Assembly: GCA_037444845.1 (NCBI GenBank)
Contig: JBBILQ010000063.1
Coordinates: 1 to 15,695, forward strand
Source of the DNA: JARYMI01 sp037444845
GTDB lineage: Bacteria > Acidobacteriota > Aminicenantia > Aminicenantales > UBA8522
Length of the DNA: 15,695 nt
Direction: 5' to 3'
The stretch's first letter is position 1. Each line of letters begins with the position of its first letter. The notes under the pieces are model-generated. The model worked only from the letters and a program-made list of their open reading frames with translations, had not been told where the DNA came from and did not search any database. The position numbers and the translations under genes were made by a program. Positions 8,057 to 14,656 of this stretch are shown piece by piece.

Positions 8057-8085
8057 GATTTTTTTGGTTTTTGTTTTTTGGTTCT

Positions 8086-8113
8086 TTGACAAGCGCAATA
8101 ATTTTGCTATAAT
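8086..8113 (+). promoter_or_regulatory. tRNA-fMet promoter
   Basis: TTGACA (8086-8091), 16-bp spacer, TATAAT (8108-8113), with TGC directly before the -10, which makes an extended -10. Predicted start near 8120, about five bases before the mature tRNA. This is a full-consensus strong promoter, as expected for a stable RNA. A T-rich tract (8059-8087) lies directly upstream. Confidence 0.85.
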
Positions 8114-8124
8114 AACGACGATAA

Positions 8125-8201
<77 letters not shown>

Positions 8202-8481
8202 CCCCCTTTTCGCGGCTGTTCAAGGCACCATTTCCAAAAAACCTCCGCTGGTTGCGACTAAATCCATGGCCAGAGGGCCAGAGATGCAAACGCAGGCGTT
8301 TCCTCTGTCCCGCCGGATGCCGCTCATCATAGAAAAGAGCCTCTTTGCTGGCCCCACAATTTATGCACCTTTGACAAGAAAAATCTTTTCTCTCTGTTTC
8401 AATTTTTTTATAGGTTCAGCGACTAAAAAAATGGAGAGACAGTTATGTCGGTGACGACCCTGCAGTGGGGAGAGAAAAGAA
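8202..8481. other. 280-bp region without a convincing gene
   Basis: Lies between tRNA-fMet and the second receiver gene. A 62-codon frame (8266-8454) has no recognisable family and is probably spurious. It contains a tandem duplication GGCCAGAG-GGCCAGAG near 8267-8282, a short AT hairpin (AGAAAA, TTTTCT, around 8378-8392), and a possible 14-codon leader frame at 8445-8489 that overlaps the next start codon. The promoter of the receiver gene should lie here, but I see no good hexamer pair. Confidence 0.5.
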
Positions 8482-8880
8482 ATGAATAAAAACAAGTTGG
8501 CAGAAAACGGCGTTAAGATTCTTGTCGTCGAAGATGAGGCCATCATCGCCATGGACATCCAGCTTATTCTGCGCAAACTTGGATTCTGGGACTCAGAGGT
8601 CGTTTACTCCGGCGAAGAGTCGATCCAGAAGGTGGTTGAGAACAAACCCCACCTCGTGCTCATGGATATCAAATTAAAGGGAAAGTTGGACGGCATCGAG
8701 GCCGCCACGCATATTTTCTATGGCCATAAAGTTCCCGTGATCTACCTTACGGCTTTCGGCGATGAAGACACGTTGAAAAGGGCCAACGGCAGCGCCCGTT
8801 ACGGGTTCATCACCAAGCCTTTCGTGGAGGCTGACCTCCAATCCACCATCCAGAACGCCCTGCACGAGGCTTATAACTAG
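8482..8880 (+). CDS. Stand-alone receiver-domain response regulator
   Basis: Single receiver domain, 132 aa. Acidic pocket E17/D18 (VVEDEA), phospho-acceptor D62 (LVLMDIKLKG), T90 (IYLTAFGD) and K112 (FITKPF) are all present. The block DIKLKGKLDGIEAA resembles receivers that serve GAF/PAS histidine-kinase networks. No output domain and no adjacent kinase are visible, so it is an orphan regulator. The start is supported by GGGGAGAG about 6-10 bases upstream. A hypothetical 14-codon frame ends across this start codon and could couple translation. Confidence 0.93.
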   Translation: MNKNKLAENGVKILVVEDEAIIAMDIQLILRKLGFWDSEVVYSGEESIQKVVENKPHLVLMDIKLKGKLDGIEAATHIFYGHKVPVIYLTAFGDEDTLKRANGSARYGFITKPFVEADLQSTIQNALHEAYN

Positions 8881-8909
8881 CCCCTATGATCAATCCGCTC
8901 AATTTCTGA

Positions 8910-8925
8910 ATCAAAGGAATTTGAT
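8910..8925. repeat. Small AT-rich hairpin between convergent genes
   Basis: ATCAAA, loop GGAA, TTTGAT forms a perfect 6-bp stem between the receiver gene and the converging dehydratase gene. The homopolymer beside it (A8 on the plus strand, T8 on the minus) lies on the wrong side for an intrinsic terminator of either gene, so a terminator role is doubtful. Confidence 0.35.
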
Positions 8926-8936
8926 AAGAAAAAAAA

Positions 8937-9965
8937 CTATCGCAGGAGAAAACCGCGCCGGAGAGGGTCATCGGGGTCGATCAGGAGCTCGTTTCTTCCC
9001 GTGATATAAGCGCTTCCGGTTATTTCGGGAACAACCGCTTCATACGGCCCGAATCGCGTGGTCTCAACGATCCGACACTCGAAGCATGTCCCTAAGATAC
9101 TCTCTGTAACGAAAGAATCGCCGACCCTTAACTCTCCTCTTGCATAATGAAGAGCAGCCCTGGCGCTCAGGCCTGTTCCGGTTGGGCTGCGGTCAACCTC
9201 CCCGTCGGCAAAAATACAGACATTCCGGCTATGATGGCGAGGGTCCTCGGGTTTGCCAACGATGATGGTTCCATAAAGAAAACCCAGGTCATCTTCGAAC
9301 GGATGTTTGATTGGCAGCTCTTCCATGACCGCCCTCTTGACCAGCATGCCCGCCTCGATCAGGCGACGAAACTCCTCGGGCACAAGGCGGACGCCCAGGT
9401 CCTCAGCCCGGCACAGGGCATAAAAAGCGCCGCCAGAAGCGACATCATAAGGCACTCTTCCAATCCCGGTCACATTCACCTTTTTGTCGATGGCATAGAC
9501 GAAGGACGGGACGTTGAGAAAAGAGACGGATTTTACCCTGCCGCCAGAAATTTCAGCGGATGCCGTGACCTGGCCGGCGGGCGTGTCGATCTTTAGGACA
9601 GCCGGTTCTCCCTTGACTCGAGCCAAGCCAGTTTCAAACGCCACGGTCACCAGCCCTATGATCCCGTGCCCGCACATCGTGCTGAATCCCTCGTTATGGA
9701 CGAAAAGAACTCCGAAATGGCTATCTGGCGAAACAGGCTCGGTCAGGATGCACCCGTACATATCGGCGTGACCCCGCGGCTCCCACATGAGCGCTGTGCG
9801 CACCTCATCGAGATGCTCGCGGGCATAGCGGCGCTTCTCGATGATTGTCCTGCCGGGAATAGGAGAGAGGCCTTCGGTGATGACGCGCAACGGTTCGCCT
9901 GCCACATGGGCGTCGATCGTCCTGACGACGAGCCAGTTGGGCGGCGGTTTCCAGTCGATGGCCAT
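8937..9965 (-). CDS. Proline racemase-family enzyme, probable trans-3-hydroxy-L-proline dehydratase
   Basis: Member of the proline racemase/hydroxyproline epimerase fold, 342 aa, cofactor-independent and cytosolic. The N-terminal half has the general-base motif MCGHGIIG with C98. In the C-terminal half the second catalytic position, Cys in racemases and epimerases (DRSPCGTG), is Thr: DRSPTGTG with T262. In characterised relatives this Cys/Thr pair marks trans-3-hydroxy-L-proline dehydratase, which makes delta-1-pyrroline-2-carboxylate, later reduced to proline. That assignment rests on this family rule. The gene is divergent from the Xaa-Pro aminopeptidase gene, 162 bp away, a plausible supplier of proline-type residues. 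There is no strong Shine-Dalgarno at the start (GGAATGGA is weak), and the best promoter would give an almost leaderless mRNA. Confidence 0.88.
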   Translation of the reverse strand: MAIDWKPPPNWLVVRTIDAHVAGEPLRVITEGLSPIPGRTIIEKRRYAREHLDEVRTALMWEPRGHADMYGCILTEPVSPDSHFGVLFVHNEGFSTMCGHGIIGLVTVAFETGLARVKGEPAVLKIDTPAGQVTASAEISGGRVKSVSFLNVPSFVYAIDKKVNVTGIGRVPYDVASGGAFYALCRAEDLGVRLVPEEFRRLIEAGMLVKRAVMEELPIKHPFEDDLGFLYGTIIVGKPEDPRHHSRNVCIFADGEVDRSPTGTGLSARAALHYARGELRVGDSFVTESILGTCFECRIVETTRFGPYEAVVPEITGSAYITGRNELLIDPDDPLRRGFLLR

Positions 9966-9974
9966 TCCATTCCA

Positions 9975-10003
9975 ATTTTATCAATTAAGCAGCCCGCTTA
10001 CAA
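9975..10003 (-). promoter_or_regulatory. Candidate promoter of the hydroxyproline dehydratase gene
   Basis: On the minus strand: TTGTAA (10003-9998), 17-bp spacer, TAAAAT (9980-9975). The -10 ends 9 bases before the ATG at 9965, which predicts a 5' leader of only a few bases. Confidence 0.4.
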
Positions 10004-10062
10004 TCCAGGGCCCGAAACGAATAGCGTTTTCCTAACGGCAAATCTGGGGGCTATCGGGCTTC

Positions 10063-10091
10063 TTGAATTCAACTTTGTAATTTGGTATACG
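10063..10091 (+). promoter_or_regulatory. Promoter of the Xaa-Pro aminopeptidase gene
   Basis: TTGAAT (10063-10068), 17-bp spacer, TATACG (10086-10091), preceded by TGG to make an extended -10. Predicted start near 10098, about 30 bases before the ATG, with AAGGAG (10117-10122) in the leader. The -35 sits in the palindrome TTGAATTCAA (10063-10072). Confidence 0.5.
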
Positions 10092-10127
10092 GATATAGCA
10101 GCTTTTATCTTTCACTAAGGAGTTCAA

Positions 10128-11522
10128 ATGTTTGACGCAAGCGTATACATCAAGAGGCGAAAACTCCTGCGCCAGCAGGTCGAATCCGGGCTCATTCTTT
10201 TTTTAGGCAATGAAGAAAGCCCGATGAATTATCCTGCCAACACCTACCGCTTCAGGCAGGACAGCTCTTTTCTCTACTTTTTCGGCCTCAACACGCCCTC
10301 TCTTGCCGCCATCATCGACACCGACGCTAACAGGGAAATAGTGTTCGGCGACGACGTCAGCCTTGAGGATGTCATCTGGATGGGTTACCTCCCGAGCCTC
10401 AAGGAGCGGGCCCAGGCCGCTGGCATCCGCCACACGGCCTATCTTGCACGCCTCGAGGAGACGATCGCCAGGGCGTTGAAGCAAGGAAGGACGATTCATT
10501 ATCTTCCTCCTTACCGGGCGGAGACAGCGGAAAGGCTTTCCACGCTCCTCAAAAAACCGGCTGTCAGGATAAAGAAGGCCGCTTCAGTCGAGCTCATCAA
10601 AGCTGTCGTCAGCCTGCGGTCGACCAAGAGCGCCGAGGAAGTCGCTGAAATCGAGAAGGCGCTCGAGGTCAGCCGCGAGATGTACCGGGTTGCCTTGAAG
10701 CTGGCCAGGCCCGGCCTTTATGAACGCGAGATCGTGGGCGCCATCGAGGGGATTGCTCTGGCCCGAGGCTACGAAACGGCCTTTCCCATCATTCTGACCA
10801 TTAACGGCCAGATCCTCCATAACCACTACCACGGCAACAGGCTCGAAAAAGGCCGGCTGCTTGTCATTGATGCCGGCGCCTCCTCGCCGCTCGGTTACGC
10901 CTCGGACATCACTCGAACGGTTCCGGTGGGCGGCGAGTTCACGCCCAAGCAGCAAGGCGTTTACGAGGTCGTCCTGCGCGGTCAGCTCAAGGCCATCGAG
11001 TCCATCGCGCCCGGCATCAAATACAGAGACGTCCATTTAGCTACGGCCCGGGCAATGGCCCTGGGCCTTAAAGAGCTTGGGCTGATGAAGGGCGACATTG
11101 ACGAAGCTGTGGCCGAGGGCGGCCATGCCCTTTTCTTCCCTCATGGCCTTGGTCATATGCTCGGCCTTGACGTGCACGACATGGAAGGCCTGGGGGAGAA
11201 TTACGTCGGTTACGACAAAACTGTGGAGCGCAGCAAACAATTCGGCCTGGCCTACTTGCGGCTGGCCCGAGAGCTCCAGCCAGGGTTCGTCCTCACCGTC
11301 GAGCCGGGAATTTATTTCATCCCGCCGCTCATTGACAAGTGGAAGGCCGAGAACAAATTCAAGAAATACATCAATTATGCCAGGGTTGATGCCTATCGCA
11401 ACTTCGGCGGCATACGCATCGAGGACGATGTTCTTGTCACTGACGACGGCTGCCGCGTATTGGGAAGGCCCATCCCTAAGACGGTGAAGGACATAGAAAA
11501 GGCGATGGCGGAGAAAGAATGA
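10128..11522 (+). CDS. Xaa-Pro aminopeptidase (aminopeptidase P, M24B)
   Basis: Dinuclear metallopeptidase that removes the N-terminal residue ahead of proline; probably cytosolic, as no signal peptide is seen. 464 aa. The N-terminal creatinase-like domain has NYPANTYRFRQDSSFLYFFGL (35-54). The C-terminal pita-bread domain carries the five metal ligands: D248 (VIDAG), D260 (ASDITRT), H343 (HGLGHMLGLDVHD), E392 (TVEPGIYF) and E432 (RIEDDVLV), with H339 and H350 in the usual catalytic positions. AAGGAG lies five bases before the ATG. The stop overlaps the next start (ATGA), so it is translationally coupled to the nitrilase-family gene. It is similar to E. coli PepP in motif layout. Confidence 0.95.
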   Translation: MFDASVYIKRRKLLRQQVESGLILFLGNEESPMNYPANTYRFRQDSSFLYFFGLNTPSLAAIIDTDANREIVFGDDVSLEDVIWMGYLPSLKERAQAAGIRHTAYLARLEETIARALKQGRTIHYLPPYRAETAERLSTLLKKPAVRIKKAASVELIKAVVSLRSTKSAEEVAEIEKALEVSREMYRVALKLARPGLYEREIVGAIEGIALARGYETAFPIILTINGQILHNHYHGNRLEKGRLLVIDAGASSPLGYASDITRTVPVGGEFTPKQQGVYEVVLRGQLKAIESIAPGIKYRDVHLATARAMALGLKELGLMKGDIDEAVAEGGHALFFPHGLGHMLGLDVHDMEGLGENYVGYDKTVERSKQFGLAYLRLARELQPGFVLTVEPGIYFIPPLIDKWKAENKFKKYINYARVDAYRNFGGIRIEDDVLVTDDGCRVLGRPIPKTVKDIEKAMAEKE

Positions 11523-12352
11523 AAATCGCGCTTGTCCAGCAACACTCCACCGCAGACCGCTGTGAAAACTTGGCTCGAGGCATTGAGGCATTCCGCGAGG
11601 CTGCGCGGCAGGGAGTGGACCTCGTCGCTTTCGCTGAATTGGCGTTTCTTCGATTCCTGCCGCAGAGGCCGGCAACACCGGAAGCGCTTGCCGCGGCCGA
11701 GCCCATCCCGGGCCCGACGACTGAGACATTTGTCAAGCTCTGCCGCGAGCACGGGATAGTGGCTGTCCTCAACCTCTTCGAGCGCTGTTTGATCGAGGGC
11801 AAAACATACGATTCCTCGCCGGTCATCGACGCCGATGGCCGGGTTGTCGGCGTCACGCGCATGGCTCATATCATGGAAGGCCCCGGGTTTCACGAAAGAG
11901 GTTACTACGCGCCCTCGCCGGAAGGCCCGCGCGTCTACAAGACATCAGCCGGCCGAGTCGGCGTGGCCATCTGCTACGACCGACACTTCCCAGAGTACTT
12001 GCGCGCGCTCGGCCTTTTGGGCGCCGAGATCGTCGTCGTCCCCCAGGCAGGCGCGGTCGGCGAGTGGACCGAGGGCATCTTCGAGGCTGAACTTCAGGTG
12101 GCGGCTTTCCAGAACGGCTATTTCGCGGCGCTCGTCAACCGCGTCGGAAGTGAAGAGGTCGATCATTTTGCCGGAGAATCATACGTCGTCGACCCCGACG
12201 GCCGGGTCATTGCCCGGGCGCCCCGCGACCGGGATTTCATCCTTTACGCTGACTGCGATTTGAGCAGGATCGCATCCTCGTTCGCCCGCAAGCATTTCCT
12301 CCCGGACAGGCGGCCCGGGTTGTACAGGTCTTTCGGGATAATCGAGGAATAG
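11519..12352 (+). CDS. Nitrilase-superfamily carbon-nitrogen hydrolase with atypical catalytic lysine position
   Basis: Cytosolic alpha-beta-beta-alpha fold enzyme, 277 aa, related to N-carbamoyl-amine amidases and omega-amidases. The Glu of the triad is E40 (LVAFAELAF) and the nucleophile is C152 (VGVAICYDRHFPEYLRALG). The second structural Glu is E126 (PGFHERGYY). The block that normally reads RKxH, with the catalytic Lys, here reads R114-M115-A116-H117, so the lysine is replaced by Met if the alignment is right. The enzyme might use R114, have changed activity, or be a non-catalytic partner. The substrate is unknown. It overlaps the aminopeptidase gene by 4 bp and lies 30 bp before the NusG paralogue. 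Confidence 0.88.
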   Translation: MKIALVQQHSTADRCENLARGIEAFREAARQGVDLVAFAELAFLRFLPQRPATPEALAAAEPIPGPTTETFVKLCREHGIVAVLNLFERCLIEGKTYDSSPVIDADGRVVGVTRMAHIMEGPGFHERGYYAPSPEGPRVYKTSAGRVGVAICYDRHFPEYLRALGLLGAEIVVVPQAGAVGEWTEGIFEAELQVAAFQNGYFAALVNRVGSEEVDHFAGESYVVDPDGRVIARAPRDRDFILYADCDLSRIASSFARKHFLPDRRPGLYRSFGIIEE

Positions 12353-12382
12353 AAAGGAAAGAAGGGAAGCGGGTCTTCGGTC

Positions 12383-12865
12383 ATGACAAGCTGGTTCGTC
12401 ATCAACACCAAGCCAAAGAAGGAATTCCAGGTGAAAAAGATTTTCCAGGAGGCCGGGTTCGACTACTACAACCCGGTCTACGAGAGCGAGGGCAAAGTCA
12501 GGCCCTTTTTTCCCGGATATGGTTTCCTCGTTTTCGACTTTCCCGGCCAGTACCAGCTTGTCAGGTTCACACGAGGAGTCAAGAAAGTCGTCGGCAACCG
12601 CGAGGGCCCTATTCCCATCCCGGAAGACATTATCCAGGAAATCAAGAAGCGAGAAGTCAACGGCGTGGTCGAGTTGGCCAAGTACGGAGAGGAGCCGGAG
12701 GTCGGCGATGAGGTCGAGATTGCCGAGGGCCCATGGAAGGGTTTGCGCGGAATTTTCAAGAAGGAGCTCAGCGACAGGGACAGGGTCATGATTCTGCTCA
12801 CCTACGTTTCCTATCAAGGCAAGCTTCTGATAGAAAAAAAGAAGCTCAAGAAAGTAGCCAAATAG
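12383..12865 (+). CDS. NusG-family transcription elongation/antitermination factor (specialised paralogue)
   Basis: Two-domain NusG homologue of 160 aa. The NGN domain (about 1-90) opens with SWFVINTKPKKEFQVKKIF and contains PVYESEGKVRPFFPGYGFLVFD, the RNA-polymerase-binding part. A KOW domain follows at about 107-150 (GDEVEIAEGPWKGLRGIF). Housekeeping NusG is usually encoded beside secE and ribosomal protein genes; this copy sits directly before a DegT-type sugar aminotransferase gene (22-bp gap). That placement suits RfaH/UpxY/LoaP-like factors which load on one operon, often for surface polysaccharides. The start codon lacks a close Shine-Dalgarno (GAAGGGAAG is about 13 bases away). The specialised role is inferred from context only. 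Confidence 0.88.
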   Translation: MTSWFVINTKPKKEFQVKKIFQEAGFDYYNPVYESEGKVRPFFPGYGFLVFDFPGQYQLVRFTRGVKKVVGNREGPIPIPEDIIQEIKKREVNGVVELAKYGEEPEVGDEVEIAEGPWKGLRGIFKKELSDRDRVMILLTYVSYQGKLLIEKKKLKKVAK

Positions 12866-12887
12866 TGCGCCTAGGAGGTGTGCAGAG

Positions 12888-14156
12888 ATGAAAAGCGCAG
12901 CGATGAATATCCCCATCCTCGACCTTAAAGCCCAGTATGCAGCGATAAGGGAGGAAATTAATCAGAAGGTTCTTGACGTCCTGGCGTCGCAGAACTTCAT
13001 CCTTGGCTCAGAGGTGAGAGCGCTGGAGGAAGAGATCGCGTCCTTGAGCGGGACGCGGTTTGCCGTGGGCATCTCGTCTGGTTCGGACGCGCTGATTATC
13101 TCGCTCATGGCGTTAGGAGTTGGCACCGGGGATGCTGTCGTCACGACGCCGTTTACGTTCTTCGCCACAGCTGGGGCCATCGCCCGGGTTGGAGCAGAGC
13201 CCGTCTTCTGCGACATCGATGAGGGCACCTGCAACCTAGACCCGGAGCCGCTCCGGGAGGTCATCGAAAAACAAACAAAGGGAAAGCCTGGGAGGGGAGG
13301 AAGCAGGGGGAAGAAAAAGAGAGAAGGGAAGCTCACTTGGAGGGAGACCGGAAGAAGGGCCGCAAGGGGCAAGGGGGGTCAGATCAAGGCTCTCATCCCA
13401 GTCCACCTCTACGGCCAGTGCGCTGACATGGACCCGATCCTGGCAGTGGCAAAAGAATACGGGCTGGCCGTGGTAGAGGACGCGGCCCAGGCCATCGGGT
13501 CGGAATACCCGTCGCAGCGAGGCGTCAAAAAGGCAGGGACAATGGGGACTCTGGGCACACTGTCTTTCTACCCTTCAAAGAACCTGGGAGGCTGCGGCGA
13601 CGGCGGCATGGTCTTGACCGATAGCCCGAAGATCGCCGACAAGCTGCGGTGCCTCCGGCAACACGGCGACACCAAAAAATATTATTATAAAATGTTGGGC
13701 GGCAATTTCCGGCTCGACGCGCTCCAGGCCGCCATTCTGAGAGTCAAGCTCAAGCATTTAAATGCCTGGCAAGAGAAGCGGCGCAAGCGGGCCACTGCCT
13801 ACGACCGGAAATTCGCAGAGAGCGGCCTCGTCACTGCCGGCCTGGTGAAGCTCCCTGTTGCTGTCTATAAAGATAGCGGTATTACCAATTATCATACTTT
13901 CCACCAGTACGTGGTGAGAGCAAAGAAGCGGGACGCACTCCAGGCCTTCCTGAAAGAAAGGGGCGTGGGGACGTCAGTCTTCTATCCGCTGCCGCTCCAC
14001 CTCCAGAAATGCTTTGGCTATCTTGGGCACAGGAGAGGAGATTTTCCGGTGTCTGAGAAGGCCGCTAAGGAGGTGTTGGCCCTGCCGATTTATCCCGAGC
14101 TTACTCCCGACCAGCAGGATTATATCATCTCCTGTTTCAGGCAATTCTACAGCTAA
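12888..14156 (+). CDS. DegT/DnrJ/EryC1/StrS-family PLP-dependent aminotransferase with a basic insertion
   Basis: Sugar aminotransferase fold (type I PLP enzyme) that would aminate a nucleotide-linked keto-sugar for lipopolysaccharide or glycan synthesis. 422 aa. Motifs: IPILDLKAQYAAIREEI at the N-terminus, SGSDALIISL (64-73), VHLYGQCADMDPI, PLP-contacting VVEDAAQAIGSEY (D198) and the Schiff-base lysine K231 in SFYPSKNLGGCGDGG. Residues about 129-166 are a Lys/Arg/Gly-rich segment not expected in the family, inserted between the strand ending LREVIEK and the conserved KALIPVHLYG. A strong AGGAGG (12873-12878) supports the ATG at 12888; the ATG at 12903 would also give a full enzyme. The stop lies inside the left copy of a 17-bp direct repeat. 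Confidence 0.93.
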   Translation: MKSAAMNIPILDLKAQYAAIREEINQKVLDVLASQNFILGSEVRALEEEIASLSGTRFAVGISSGSDALIISLMALGVGTGDAVVTTPFTFFATAGAIARVGAEPVFCDIDEGTCNLDPEPLREVIEKQTKGKPGRGGSRGKKKREGKLTWRETGRRAARGKGGQIKALIPVHLYGQCADMDPILAVAKEYGLAVVEDAAQAIGSEYPSQRGVKKAGTMGTLGTLSFYPSKNLGGCGDGGMVLTDSPKIADKLRCLRQHGDTKKYYYKMLGGNFRLDALQAAILRVKLKHLNAWQEKRRKRATAYDRKFAESGLVTAGLVKLPVAVYKDSGITNYHTFHQYVVRAKKRDALQAFLKERGVGTSVFYPLPLHLQKCFGYLGHRRGDFPVSEKAAKEVLALPIYPELTPDQQDYIISCFRQFYS

Positions 14157-14167
14157 CGGCAAGCGCT
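14151..14167. repeat. Left copy of a 17-bp imperfect direct repeat
   Basis: AGCTAACGGCAAGCGCT; the partner at 14398-14414 reads AGCTAACGGCAGGTGCT (15 of 17 identical, including the first 11). This copy holds the last codon and stop of the aminotransferase gene. The pair encloses the 230-bp inverted-repeat element, so it may be a target-site duplication. Confidence 0.7.
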
Positions 14168-14168
14168 C

Positions 14169-14191
14169 AATTAGAGGGACGCCATGCGTAA
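14169..14191 (+). repeat. Left terminal inverted repeat
   Basis: AATT, three bases, then GGGACGCCATGCGTAA. It matches the reverse complement of 14370-14392 at 19 of 23 positions; three of the four mismatches are transitions. Confidence 0.65.
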
Positions 14192-14249
14192 CTCCTAAAT
14201 AATATTTTATCAGAGCAACTTATCCTGGACTTAGAATTCGACGGATAGC

Positions 14250-14399
14250 ATGAATTGTGAAGGTGCCCGACTTCGTAAATGTCCCATGATCAAAGAACTG
14301 CCGTTTTCAGTGACTCAGGGACTAAAAAAATTATTAGCCCAGTTAAGGCAATTGCGCGAAATTAGTGCATTACGTATGACGTCCCCCGAATTCGTATAG
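14250..14399 (+). CDS. 49-codon ORF inside the element, unknown
   Basis: Open frame of 49 codons, basic and without family motifs that I recognise; its middle reads TQGLKKLLAQLRQLREISALR, which looks helical. Its codon choice (TTA, AAA, CGT) is AT-richer than that of neighbouring genes. The last codons and the stop are encoded by the right terminal repeat. There is no good Shine-Dalgarno. It may be the remnant of a transposase C-terminus or a chance frame. Confidence 0.25.
   Translation: MNCEGARLRKCPMIKELPFSVTQGLKKLLAQLRQLREISALRMTSPEFV
14370..14392 (-). repeat. Right terminal inverted repeat
   Basis: TTACGTATGACGTCCC followed by CCGAATT, the inverted partner of 14169-14191. It ends a few bases before the right direct repeat and the fmdB-type stop codon. 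Confidence 0.65.
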
Positions 14400-14414
14400 C
14401 TAACGGCAGGTGCT
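14398..14414. repeat. Right copy of the 17-bp imperfect direct repeat
   Basis: AGCTAACGGCAGGTGCT. All but the first two bases are the stop and last codons of the zinc-ribbon gene on the minus strand, so this copy is under coding constraint while most of the left copy is not. Confidence 0.7.
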
Positions 14415-14645
14415 GCAGGACTTGCTCGCGCACGACGAGCACGCGCTCGACCCGGGCGATGCGCCGGCCGACGCTCCCGACGCATTCAGGCGGCTGCTTC
14501 CGCCTCCGATCCCGAACGTGGAGAAGAGCTTTTGGATCTCGGCGCTCCCGCAGTCAGGACATGCGACGTCCTTTTCTCCGCCCATCCGGACGAGCGTCTC
14601 GAAGCGGCGACAGCATCTCTTGCAGGCAAACTCGTATATCGGCAT
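14400..14645 (-). CDS. FmdB-family zinc-ribbon protein
   Basis: Small protein of 81 aa beginning MPIYEFACKRCCRRFE, the hallmark start of the FmdB/putative regulatory protein family. Four cysteines form a zinc ribbon: C8 and C11 (CKRC), then C29 and C32 (CPDC). The tail from about residue 48 is Gly/Ser/Ala-rich and ends in a cysteine-rich stretch (CSSCASKSCSTCR), common in this family but of unknown role. The molecular function of FmdB proteins is not settled; a transcriptional role has been proposed for some. The start has no Shine-Dalgarno, and the best promoter predicts a leader of about five bases. Confidence 0.88.
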   Translation of the reverse strand: MPIYEFACKRCCRRFETLVRMGGEKDVACPDCGSAEIQKLFSTFGIGGGSSRLNASGASAGASPGSSACSSCASKSCSTCR

Positions 14646-14656
14646 TTTGGATCAGT

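Larger units (their letters stand above)
14168..14397. mobile_element. MITE-like element with terminal inverted repeats
   Basis: A 230-bp AT-richer segment with imperfect terminal inverted repeats of 23 bp (14169-14191 and 14370-14392, 19 of 23 matching). The core reads GGGACGCCATGCGTAA at the left and TTACGTATGACGTCCC at the right. Both outer ends contain AATT, and the segment is bracketed by 17-bp imperfect direct repeats. It holds no full transposase, only a 49-codon frame. This is the architecture of a small non-autonomous transposable element or a decayed insertion sequence. I cannot assign a family. Confidence 0.6.

Noticed and set aside
8266..8454. 62-codon frame after tRNA-fMet
   Set aside because: No Shine-Dalgarno, no recognisable motif, and the sequence does not resemble coding sequence of the neighbours; treated as non-coding.
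8910..8936. Hairpin plus A/T run as a bidirectional terminator
   Set aside because: The T-run precedes the hairpin on the minus strand and is an A-run on the plus strand, so neither gene gets a stem followed by U residues.
14151..14192. Resemblance to an integron attC site (TAAC, then a GAGGGACG-type box)
   Set aside because: The core does not match the RYYYAAC/GTTRRRY rule, there is no complementary right half within attC length, and no integrase or cassette array is present. The inverted- and direct-repeat reading explains the sequence better.
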